A stretch of 6,077 nt of DNA from Flavobacteriaceae bacterium (lineage in GTDB: Bacteria > Bacteroidota > Bacteroidia > Flavobacteriales > Flavobacteriaceae): the NCBI GenBank assembly GCA_002401215.1, contig NVSL01000022.1, forward strand, positions 740 through 6,816. The letters run 5' to 3'. Below the pieces are notes generated by a model. It ran no database searches. It was not told where the DNA came from and worked only from the letters and a program-made list of their open reading frames with translations. Below, piece by piece: positions 1-6,077 of this stretch. A program made the translations under genes and the position numbers. Each line of letters starts with the position of its first letter. Position 1 is the stretch's first letter.

Positions 1-2747
1 TTGCAGATTATTATGCAACAGCGATTGCTGATGGTTTTGACTTTGCAAATATCTTAGTAAAAGTTCGCGAAGGACGTCCGATTAAAATTGAGCCAAATAA
101 AGAAGCAAACGGAAGTACAAATGCACGTGTGCAAGCATCCGTTTTATCTTTGTATGATGGGTTGCGTTTAAAAGGCCCAAAGCAAAAAGGAAATAACATT
201 TCTTGGTCTGAAGCAAATACTCAAATCTCAAAAAAAATAAAAGACATTCAAGCTGCTGGTAAAACAGTTGCTTTCTTAACGAGTACAGATGCGAGTCCAT
301 CTACCAAAAATATCATAGCTTCTTTAGGCGATGTTCGTCACGTAATTTATGATGCAGTTTCAGAATCTGCTGCTTTAGATGCATATCAAACAATGTACGG
401 AACTCGTGCTTTACCTTCTTATGATTTTTCTAAAGCAAAAGTTATTGTAGGTGTAGGAGCAGATTTCTTAGGAGATTGGCAAGGTGGTAATTTTGAAAGC
501 GGATATGCAAAAGGACGTATTCCTACAAAAGGAAAAATGTCGCACCATGTTCAGTTCGAGTCTAACATGACTTTGACTGGTGCAAATGCTGATGTTAGGG
601 TAATGATTACTCCGGCAGAACAACATTTAGCAATGGCGAAGTTGTATCAAGCGGTTGTGAAAGGAATTTCAACGCGCGAAGCATCACCATTAAATACTGC
701 AGTTCAAAATGCAGCAAAACAAATTAAAAATGCAGGAACGAATGCTGTAGTTGTTACAGGAATTCAAGATGCAAATATTCAGGCGTATGCGTTGGCAATT
801 AACAATCACATTCAATCTGAAGTGATGGATGTTGTGCTAACAAACAACACACGTCAAGGTAACGATGCAGAGGTACTACAATTAGTTGCTGATATGAAAG
901 CTGGTAAAATTGGAGCGTTGATTATCAACAATTCAAATCCAGTTTATACCTTACCAAATTCAGCTGACTTTGTTGCAGGCTTATCAAAAGTAGATTTATC
1001 TGTAACATTCTCAATGTCTGATAACGAAACTGCAAATGCTACAGAATATGCATTGGCTACACCTCATTATTTAGAATCTTGGGGAATGATCGAAATGAAA
1101 AAAGGTCAGTACAGCTTAATGCAACCAACTATTCAGCCATTATTTGACACACGTCAATTTCAAGATTGTGTTTTAAAATGGTCAGGTAGCTCAGAAACTT
1201 ATTACGATTATTTAAAAACTTCATTTGTAGATATGCAAGCTCCAGGTTCTTGGAACCAAGCATTGCAAGATGGTACTTTTACTGTTGCTATAACTAGAGA
1301 AGAAGTTGTTGTAAACGAATTCGATTTATCCTATGGATATAAAGCTCCAAAAGCTGATGGAAGTTTGCAATTACAATTATATACAAAAACTGGTTTAGGT
1401 GATGGTCAGCAAGCCAACAACCCTTGGTTGCAAGAATTGCCAGATCCAATTACAAGAACTACTTGGGATAACTACTTAACCATTTCTCAAAAAGATGCTG
1501 AAGGTTTCGGAATTGAAAACTGGAATGTTGCTAATGGTGGACTAAACGGTAGTTTGGTAGAATTAACTTTGGGAGATGTTGTTGTAACACTTCCAGCATT
1601 AATTCAACCAGGGCAAGCAGTTGGTTCAGTTGGTTTGGCTTTAGGTTACGGTCGTAAAACTGGAGTAAAATCAGAAATGCAAACAGGTAAGAATGCATAT
1701 CATTTTTATTCAGGATTTAATAATTCTCAATACGGAGCATCCTTAAAAGTTGTTGCTGGCGAGCATAAATTTGCTTGTACTCAGTTACAAAATACAATGA
1801 TGGGTCGTGGAGATATCATCAAAGAAACCACCTTAGATACATTTAATGACCATTCATTAGATCCAAAACATACTTGGAATCCTGTGCCAATGGTTTCTTA
1901 TAAACACAAAGAAGTTGAAGCAACTAGTATGGATTTATGGGATTCATTTGATCGTTCAATAGGGCATCACTTTAATTTATCTATCGACTTAAATGCTTGT
2001 ACTGGATGTGGTGCTTGTGTTATTGCTTGTCATGCAGAGAACAACGTTGCAGTAGTAGGTAAAAAAGAAATTAGAATGTCAAGAGATATGCACTGGTTGC
2101 GTATTGATAGATATTACTCTTCTGATATGACAGCTGAAAGAGCTGAAGAAGAAGGAGTAGGAGTGAAACAAAAATTTGCTGAGATGGAAGATCCATCAGC
2201 AAACCCAACAGTAGCTTTTCAACCAATTATGTGTCAGCATTGTAACCATGCGCCTTGTGAAACTGTTTGCCCAGTAGCGGCAACATCACATGGTCGTCAA
2301 GGTCAAAATCACATGGCATATAACAGATGTGTTGGTACTCGTTATTGCGCAAATAACTGTCCTTATAAAGTACGTCGTTTCAACTGGTTTGATTATGCTA
2401 ACAATTCTGAATTTGATTTCAATATGAATGACGATTTAGGAAAAATGGTATTGAATCCTGATGTAACAGTTCGCACACGTGGAGTTATGGAAAAATGTTC
2501 TATGTGTATCCAAATGACGCAAGCAACTATTTTGAAAGCTAAGAAAGAAGGAAGACCTGTAAAGGATGAAGAATTCCAAACAGCTTGTTCAAATGCATGT
2601 AGTACAGGAGCGATGATTTTTGGAGATATCAACGATAAAGAAAGTCAAGTTGCAAAACTAAAAGAAGATAAAAGAGCATATCACTTGTTAGAGCATGTTG
2701 GTACACAACCAAATATTGTATATCAAGTTAAAGTGACAAATGCTTAA
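1..2747 (+). CDS. actB: Alternative Complex III subunit ActB, molybdopterin-oxidoreductase-like / Fe-S protein (5' end outside window)
   Basis: Periplasm-facing electron-transfer subunit of ACIII that carries electrons from ActC to the haem subunits. The reading frame (first full codon at base 3) is open from the left edge for 914 residues. A GTG at 129 is internal: the residues before it include REGRPIKIEPN and NARVQASVL, conserved in this family, so the true start and any Tat-like or lipoprotein signal lie upstream. About 100 residues are probably missing relative to family proteins of roughly 1000. Residues 1 to about 640 are the molybdopterin-oxidoreductase-like part, which in characterised ACIII holds no molybdenum cofactor. 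The C-terminal ferredoxin-like part has Cys sets at fragment residues 666/669/672/676, 744/747/752/756, 776/782/786 (Thr at 779) and 832/835/862/866. These 15 cysteines fit three [4Fe-4S] clusters and one [3Fe-4S] cluster, as reported for the Flavobacterium johnsoniae complex. The motif GTRYCANNCPYKVRRFNWF is typical of the family. actC follows after 41 bases. Confidence 0.96.
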   Translation, partial: ADYYATAIADGFDFANILVKVREGRPIKIEPNKEANGSTNARVQASVLSLYDGLRLKGPKQKGNNISWSEANTQISKKIKDIQAAGKTVAFLTSTDASPSTKNIIASLGDVRHVIYDAVSESAALDAYQTMYGTRALPSYDFSKAKVIVGVGADFLGDWQGGNFESGYAKGRIPTKGKMSHHVQFESNMTLTGANADVRVMITPAEQHLAMAKLYQAVVKGISTREASPLNTAVQNAAKQIKNAGTNAVVVTGIQDANIQAYALAINNHIQSEVMDVVLTNNTRQGNDAEVLQLVADMKAGKIGALIINNSNPVYTLPNSADFVAGLSKVDLSVTFSMSDNETANATEYALATPHYLESWGMIEMKKGQYSLMQPTIQPLFDTRQFQDCVLKWSGSSETYYDYLKTSFVDMQAPGSWNQALQDGTFTVAITREEVVVNEFDLSYGYKAPKADGSLQLQLYTKTGLGDGQQANNPWLQELPDPITRTTWDNYLTISQKDAEGFGIENWNVANGGLNGSLVELTLGDVVVTLPALIQPGQAVGSVGLALGYGRKTGVKSEMQTGKNAYHFYSGFNNSQYGASLKVVAGEHKFACTQLQNTMMGRGDIIKETTLDTFNDHSLDPKHTWNPVPMVSYKHKEVEATSMDLWDSFDRSIGHHFNLSIDLNACTGCGACVIACHAENNVAVVGKKEIRMSRDMHWLRIDRYYSSDMTAERAEEEGVGVKQKFAEMEDPSANPTVAFQPIMCQHCNHAPCETVCPVAATSHGRQGQNHMAYNRCVGTRYCANNCPYKVRRFNWFDYANNSEFDFNMNDDLGKMVLNPDVTVRTRGVMEKCSMCIQMTQATILKAKKEGRPVKDEEFQTACSNACSTGAMIFGDINDKESQVAKLKEDKRAYHLLEHVGTQPNIVYQVKVTNA

Positions 2748-2788
2748 GAATAAAACTAGATTAATAATTAGATAACTATATATAGACT
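2748..2788 (+). other. actB-actC spacer, no terminator seen
   Basis: This 41-base spacer is almost entirely A/T. It has no GC-rich hairpin and no purine-rich Shine-Dalgarno site before actC. The only symmetry is the ten-base palindrome CTATATATAG at 2776-2785, which is expected often in such AT-rich DNA. The spacer is compatible with read-through from actB into actC. Confidence 0.5.
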
Positions 2789-4207
2789 ATGGCGTCGCAT
2801 TACGAAGCACCTATAAGACAACCTTTAATCATTGGAAACAAGAGCTACCACGATATTACTGTGGATATTGCTGCTCCGATAGAAGGTAAAGCAAACAAAC
2901 AATGGTGGATAGTATTTAGTATAGCTGCAGCAGCTTTCCTTTGGGGAATCGGTTGTATCGTTTATACGATCGGAACAGGTATTGGAGTTTGGGGATTGAA
3001 TAAAACCGTTGGTTGGGCGTGGGATATCACGAACTTCGTATGGTGGGTAGGTATTGGTCACGCCGGTACATTGATTTCCGCAGTACTTTTATTATTCCGT
3101 CAAAAATGGAGAATGGGTATCAACCGTTCTGCAGAAGCAATGACAATTTTCTCTGTGGTACAAGCAGGTTTATTTCCAGTTATTCACATGGGTCGCCCAT
3201 GGATGGGATATTGGGTATTGCCAATGCCAAATCAATTCGGATCTTTATGGGTAAACTTTAACTCTCCTTTATTATGGGATGTTTTTGCAATCTCAACCTA
3301 TTTATCTGTATCATTGGTTTTCTGGTGGACAGGTTTATTACCAGATTTTGCGATGATTCGTGATAGAGCGGTTAGACCATTCCAAAAGAAAATTTATTCT
3401 TTGTTGAGTTTCGGTTGGACAGGTAGAGCAAAAGATTGGCAACGTTTTGAAGAAGTATCTTTGGTACTTGCAGGTTTAGCAACGCCACTCGTACTTTCTG
3501 TACATACTATTGTATCGATGGATTTTGCTACGGCGGTTATCCCAGGTTGGCATACAACTATTTTCCCTCCTTACTTTGTAGCAGGGGCAGTATTCTCAGG
3601 ATTCGCAATGGTAAACACTTTGTTGATTATCATGCGTAAAGTATCAAATTTAGAAGCATACATCACCATACAACATATCGAATTGATGAATATCGTAATT
3701 ATGATTACGGGGTCTATTGTTGGGTGTGCATATATTACTGAGTTGTTTATTGCGTGGTATTCTGGTGTAGAATACGAACAATATGCATTCTTAAACAGAG
3801 CAACAGGACCTTATTGGTGGGCCTATTTATTAATGATGTCTTGTAATGTTTTCTCTCCACAATTTATGTGGTCAAAAAAATTACGTACCAGCATTATGTT
3901 CTCTTTCTTTATTTCGATTGTTGTAAACGTCGGAATGTGGTTTGAGCGTTTTGTAATTATCGTAACATCATTACACCGTGATTATTTACCATCATCTTGG
4001 ACAATGTTCTCACCAACATTTGTTGATATCGGAATTTTTGTTGGAACCATCGGATTCTTCTTTGTACTCTTTTTATTGTACTCTAGAACGTTCCCAGTAA
4101 TTGCACAAGCAGAGGTGAAGACAATTTTGAAATCATCAGGAGATAATTTCAAGAAGTTTAGAGATGCAGGAGGAGACAATCCTGTTGATAAATTTAATAA
4201 AAAATAA
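2789..4207 (+). CDS. actC: Alternative Complex III subunit ActC, NrfD/PsrC-family quinol-binding membrane protein
   Basis: Integral membrane subunit of ACIII; by family knowledge it holds the quinol oxidation site near the periplasmic face and passes electrons to the ActB Fe-S clusters. The protein has 472 residues, a usual length for ActC. After a polar N-terminus (about 1-38) there are about ten hydrophobic segments, near residues 39-66, 82-103, 117-134, 161-182, 223-246, 261-282, 297-323, 342-362, 369-394 and 411-431, the number known for ActC. Recognisable family stretches include HAGTLISAVLLLFRQKWR (91-108), VIHMGRPW (131-138), the acidic residue in LLWDVFAIST (161-170) and MWFERFVIIVTSLHRDYLP (383-401). 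Polar and acidic residues inside helices (His133, Asp164) are candidates for the quinol or proton site, but I infer this from position only. The ATG at 2789 gives the expected MASHYEAP N-terminus; no Shine-Dalgarno site precedes it, which is common in Bacteroidota. The tail (from 435) is hydrophilic and Lys-rich. actD starts 8 bases after the stop. Confidence 0.96.
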   Translation: MASHYEAPIRQPLIIGNKSYHDITVDIAAPIEGKANKQWWIVFSIAAAAFLWGIGCIVYTIGTGIGVWGLNKTVGWAWDITNFVWWVGIGHAGTLISAVLLLFRQKWRMGINRSAEAMTIFSVVQAGLFPVIHMGRPWMGYWVLPMPNQFGSLWVNFNSPLLWDVFAISTYLSVSLVFWWTGLLPDFAMIRDRAVRPFQKKIYSLLSFGWTGRAKDWQRFEEVSLVLAGLATPLVLSVHTIVSMDFATAVIPGWHTTIFPPYFVAGAVFSGFAMVNTLLIIMRKVSNLEAYITIQHIELMNIVIMITGSIVGCAYITELFIAWYSGVEYEQYAFLNRATGPYWWAYLLMMSCNVFSPQFMWSKKLRTSIMFSFFISIVVNVGMWFERFVIIVTSLHRDYLPSSWTMFSPTFVDIGIFVGTIGFFFVLFLLYSRTFPVIAQAEVKTILKSSGDNFKKFRDAGGDNPVDKFNKK

Positions 4208-4215
4208 GAGCAGTT

Positions 4216-4740
4216 ATGAGTTCTAAAGTAATACAAGTAATGTATAATGATGACGACATTTTATTGTCGGCAGTAAAAGAAACCCGTGCTGCACATCATC
4301 ATATCGAAGAAGTATATTCTCCCTTTCCGGTTCACGGACTAGACAAGGCGATGGGATTGGCTCCAACAAAATTAGCAATCACATCATTTATGTATGGTTT
4401 GTTAGGGTTGGGTTTTTCAATCTGGTTGACGAACTATACAATGATTCAAGATTGGCCACAGAATATTGGTGGTAAACCAAGTTTTACTTGGTGGGCTAAT
4501 ATGCCAGCATTTGTACCAGTTATGTTTGAGATGACTGTGTTTTTCGCAGCGCATTTAATGGTAATTACATTTTATATGCGAAGCAGGTTATGGCCATTTA
4601 AAAAAGCAGAGAATCCAGATCCAAGAACTACAGATGATAAATTTGTAATGGAAGTAGCTTTAGAAGGTGATGAACAAGAAATGATTTCGTTTTTTGAAAA
4701 AACAGGATCCATAGAAATTAAAATAACTGAAAAGCTTTAA
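4216..4740 (+). CDS. actD: Alternative Complex III subunit ActD, DUF3341 membrane protein
   Basis: Accessory membrane subunit of ACIII. The protein is 174 residues, typical for DUF3341. The N-terminal soluble domain (about 1-50) contains the family stretch HIEEVYSPFPVHGLDKAMGL (29-48). Two transmembrane helices follow, near 53-75 and 97-120, separated by a loop with MIQDWPQNIGGKPSFTWW (76-93). The segment RSRLWPFKKAENPDPRTTDD (122-141) and an acidic C-terminal tail complete the protein. In the solved complexes ActD pairs with ActC in the membrane; its exact role is not settled, although a contribution to proton movement has been proposed. The ATG at 4216 is preferred over the in-frame ATG at 4240 because family members begin with a short lead before the acidic YNDDD stretch. 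Only 8 bases separate it from actC, so translational coupling is likely. Residues 27-29 are a run of three His, a small local peculiarity of uncertain meaning. Confidence 0.95.
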   Translation: MSSKVIQVMYNDDDILLSAVKETRAAHHHIEEVYSPFPVHGLDKAMGLAPTKLAITSFMYGLLGLGFSIWLTNYTMIQDWPQNIGGKPSFTWWANMPAFVPVMFEMTVFFAAHLMVITFYMRSRLWPFKKAENPDPRTTDDKFVMEVALEGDEQEMISFFEKTGSIEIKITEKL

Positions 4741-4770
4741 GTAGATGAACCGAGCTTATATAATTTTCAG
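4727..4770 (+). repeat. Inverted repeat across the actD stop codon and the actD-actE spacer
   Basis: CTGAAAA at 4727-4733 is perfectly complementary to TTTTCAG at 4764-4770, with a 30-base interval. Pairing can continue inward as GCT (4734-4736) with AGC (4753-4755) if TTATATAA on the 3' side bulges out. The actD stop lies in the interval. It is not followed by a T run and is mostly A/T, so it is not a convincing intrinsic terminator. It could be a weak mRNA stem between cistrons or chance. Confidence 0.3.
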
Positions 4771-4833
4771 AAATAAAAAAATGATTAATAGCGAACACAT
4801 ATGTTACCGCTAAAAAAAATAGAATTTAAACAT
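4741..4833 (+). other. actD-actE spacer, longest non-coding gap in the window
   Basis: This 93-base spacer is much longer than the other gaps in the operon. It carries the 3' arm of the inverted repeat described at 4727-4770, an A-rich stretch around 4771-4781, and the leader AGAATTTAAA just before actE. TAATTTTC at 4761-4768 is one base from the flavobacterial -7 consensus TAnnTTTG, but no TTG element sits at the expected distance upstream, so I do not call a promoter. The in-frame ATG at 4801 is probably not used as the actE start. Confidence 0.45.
4821..4830 (+). promoter_or_regulatory. A/T-rich translation leader of actE (AGAATTTAAA)
   Basis: The ten bases AGAATTTAAA end three bases before the ATG at 4834. 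The identical ten bases end four bases before the actF start. Bacteroidota commonly lack a strong Shine-Dalgarno site and instead have A-rich sequence close to the start, so this is a plausible initiation leader. It supports 4834 over 4801 as the actE start, since 4801 lies upstream of it. Confidence 0.4.
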
Positions 4834-5385
4834 ATGAAAAGAGTTATCAAAACAATTTTATTATTGACGATTGTAGCGGTAGTTACTACTTCTTGCGATA
4901 GAAGTAAAAGAGCACCCAACCTACAATATTTCCCTAATATGTATGAGCCTGTGAGTTATGAAACTTACGGAGAAAACCCAAACTATGCCGTTGGTATGGA
5001 AGAGCGTTTGCCAGTTAAAGGTACAATTGCTCGTGGTGCAGAGTTTCCTTTTGAATATGAAAATACGACAGAAGGTTATGAATTGGCAAAAGCAGAACTA
5101 AAAAGTCCGTTGGATATTTTAACAATAGACGACGAACGAGGAGAATCTTTATATGTAATTTACTGCGCATCTTGTCACGGAACAACAGGTGATGGTCAAG
5201 GTGAATTACCAAAAAGAGAAAAGTTTTTAGGGATACCTAATTATAAAGATCGTGATATTACCGAAGGTAGTATTTATCACACAATTATGTATGGTAAAAA
5301 CATGATGGGATCTCACGCATCACAATTAACAGAAGAAGAACGTTGGCAAGTAGTTGCTTATGTTCAGGAATTAAGAAACAATTAA
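4834..5385 (+). CDS. actE: Alternative Complex III subunit ActE, monohaem cytochrome c lipoprotein
   Basis: Periplasmic, membrane-anchored monohaem cytochrome c that is one of the electron exit points of ACIII. From the ATG at 4834 the protein has 183 residues. MKRVIKTILLLTIVAVV begins a lipoprotein signal peptide ending in the lipobox TTSC, so Cys21 (codon at 4894) would be lipidated; a lipidated N-terminal Cys is known for ActE of characterised complexes. A spacer region (22-100) includes YFPNMYEPVSYETYGENPN, typical of the family. The cytochrome c domain has CASCH at 111-115 (bases 5164-5178), and the likely axial Met lies in YGKNMMGSH (Met157 or Met158). The helix EEERWQVVAYVQELR closes the domain. 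An in-frame ATG at 4801 would add 11 residues rich in Lys in front of the signal peptide. I reject it because the signal peptide begins naturally at MKR and the leader shared with actF sits just before 4834. actF begins 29 bases after the stop. Confidence 0.94.
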   Translation: MKRVIKTILLLTIVAVVTTSCDRSKRAPNLQYFPNMYEPVSYETYGENPNYAVGMEERLPVKGTIARGAEFPFEYENTTEGYELAKAELKSPLDILTIDDERGESLYVIYCASCHGTTGDGQGELPKREKFLGIPNYKDRDITEGSIYHTIMYGKNMMGSHASQLTEEERWQVVAYVQELRNN

Positions 5386-5386
5386 T

Positions 5387-5406
5387 AATTCTTTTTAATT
5401 AGAATT
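5387..5406 (+). repeat. Small inverted repeat in the actE-actF spacer
   Basis: AATTCT at 5387-5392 and AGAATT at 5401-5406 are perfect complements around the eight-base loop TTTTAATT. Each arm has only one G or C, so any stem would be weak and is not a terminator. The 3' arm overlaps the AGAATTTAAA leader of actF, so pairing, if it forms, would partly mask the leader. Confidence 0.25.
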
Positions 5407-5410
5407 TAAA
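5401..5410 (+). promoter_or_regulatory. A/T-rich translation leader of actF (AGAATTTAAA)
   Basis: Second copy of the ten-base sequence found before actE, here ending four bases before the ATG at 5415. Its position and identity in two successive genes suggest a translation-start role, but two copies in AT-rich DNA do not prove it. Confidence 0.4.
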
Positions 5411-5414
5411 AGAT

Positions 5415-6077
5415 ATGTACACGTTTTCAAAAAGATTAAAAACATTCTCATTTGCATTGATGATTGTTGGTTTGGTAGGAATTACTTGGGGATTTTTAAA
5501 TGCACCCAGTTCTGTTGAAGAAGCCAAAGAAATTGTAGCAGCTCATAGCAAAGGCCATGATACGCATGCGGCAGCAGCGACAACACATGATGGAGGTCAT
5601 GAAATGACAGGAGAACACCACGATGCAGAACACGATGAACACGTATTTCATCAATTACAAAACAGACCTTGGTCAGCGTTATATGTTGCCATCTTCTTTT
5701 TTATGATGTTATCATTAGGAGTTTTGGCATTTTATGCAATTCAACAAGTAGCACAAGCAGGTTGGTCAATCGTACTCTTTAGAGTCATGGAAGGCATCAC
5801 ATCATACTTGCCAATTGGTGCTGTCATTTTATTTGTATTCTTAGTATTGTCTAGCATGCACATGAATCATGTATTTGCTTGGATGAATCCAGAATTATTA
5901 GACGAAACAAGTCCGAAATTTGATCACCTATTAGCTGATAAAGCAAGTTACTTAAATGTACCTTTCTTTTTAATTAGAGCTGCAATCTATATTATAGGTT
6001 GGGTATTATATCAAAGATTTGCGCGCAAACAAACATTGGCATTAGACCAAGCAGTTGACGGAAATTTAACACACTAC
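5415..6077 (+). CDS. actF: Alternative Complex III subunit ActF, membrane protein (3' end outside window)
   Basis: Polytopic membrane subunit of ACIII, distantly NrfD-like in fold and similar to ActC but thought not to bind quinol. The frame is open from the ATG at 5415 to the right edge, giving 221 residues; family members are roughly twice as long, so about half is missing. The first transmembrane helix is near 11-29 (FSFALMIVGLVGITWGFLNAP). It is followed by a polar, His-rich stretch with ten His between residues 44 and 79. Then come NRPWSALYVAIFFFMMLSLG (83-102), a second helix to about 108, and further hydrophobic segments near 132-149 and 183-199. SSMHMNHVFAWMNPELL (146-162) and LNVPFFLIRAAIYIIGW (180-196) are recognisable stretches of ActF. 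The gene lies directly after actE, the usual order. No alternative start is needed: the N-terminus reads straight into the first helix. Proton-path assignments cannot be judged from this half. Confidence 0.93.
   Translation, partial: MYTFSKRLKTFSFALMIVGLVGITWGFLNAPSSVEEAKEIVAAHSKGHDTHAAAATTHDGGHEMTGEHHDAEHDEHVFHQLQNRPWSALYVAIFFFMMLSLGVLAFYAIQQVAQAGWSIVLFRVMEGITSYLPIGAVILFVFLVLSSMHMNHVFAWMNPELLDETSPKFDHLLADKASYLNVPFFLIRAAIYIIGWVLYQRFARKQTLALDQAVDGNLTHY

Noticed and set aside
2393..2632. Minus-strand open frame within actB
   Set aside because: It lies wholly opposite the conserved Fe-S region of actB, resembles no protein I recognise and is explained by the coding constraint of the + strand; the same holds for the other minus-strand frames in the window.
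2776..2785. Palindrome CTATATATAG before actC as an operator
   Set aside because: Made almost only of A/T alternation, short, and inside a purely AT spacer; no second copy near any other gene start.
3013..3261. Second + strand open frame inside actC
   Set aside because: An out-of-frame shadow of a strongly conserved membrane protein, with no plausible start signal of its own.
4761..4768. TAATTTTC as a flavobacterial -7 promoter element for actE
   Set aside because: The last base differs from TAnnTTTG and no TTG element lies at the expected distance upstream; co-transcription from upstream is simpler.
4781..4813. Ten-codon open frame (ATG to TAA) in the actD-actE spacer
   Set aside because: Far too short, has no recognisable product and no ribosome-binding signal; expected by chance in AT-rich DNA.
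5387..5406. Hairpin after actE as an intrinsic terminator
   Set aside because: The arms have one G or C each, there is no following T run on the coding strand, and actF continues the same operon.
1..6077. A new mobile, defence or CRISPR-like system
   Set aside because: Every gene is a standard ACIII subunit in the usual order; no transposase, integrase, direct-repeat array, tRNA or toxin-antitoxin gene is visible.

Overview
The window is an AT-rich stretch of five genes, all on the + strand and closely packed. It is the core of an Alternative Complex III (ACIII, act) operon, which encodes a quinol:cytochrome c/acceptor oxidoreductase unrelated to the bc1 complex. Protein sequence, AT-rich codon use, a lipoprotein ActE, and start regions with A/T-rich leaders instead of strong Shine-Dalgarno sites all point to Bacteroidota, most likely a marine or aquatic Flavobacteriaceae member. 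I cannot name a genus from the sequence alone.

Layout: the 3' part of actB (left edge to 2747; the N-terminus lies outside the window) encodes the molybdopterin-oxidoreductase-like plus iron-sulfur subunit. Next come actC (2789-4207, NrfD-type quinol-binding membrane subunit), actD (4216-4740, DUF3341 two-helix membrane subunit), actE (4834-5385, monohaem c-type cytochrome lipoprotein) and the first 221 codons of actF (5415 to the right edge, membrane subunit). Spacers are 41, 8, 93 and 29 bases. No convincing terminator or strong internal promoter is visible, so co-transcription is expected. actA (pentahaem cytochrome) is expected just upstream. The rest of actF, often followed by cytochrome c oxidase cox genes, is expected downstream.

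How the parts work together (family knowledge): ActC oxidises menaquinol at the periplasmic side. Electrons pass through the four Fe-S clusters of ActB to the haems of ActA and ActE, and on to a terminal oxidase that can form a supercomplex with ACIII. ActD and ActF complete the membrane part. In this sequence the ActB Fe-S domain keeps exactly 15 cluster cysteines, with a Thr in one cysteine position, which fits three [4Fe-4S] and one [3Fe-4S] cluster.

This is a known system and I see no evidence of a new one. The points that merit a second look are small: a histidine-rich periplasmic stretch in ActF, an identical ten-base leader directly before the starts of actE and actF, and an inverted repeat spanning the actD stop and the actD-actE spacer.
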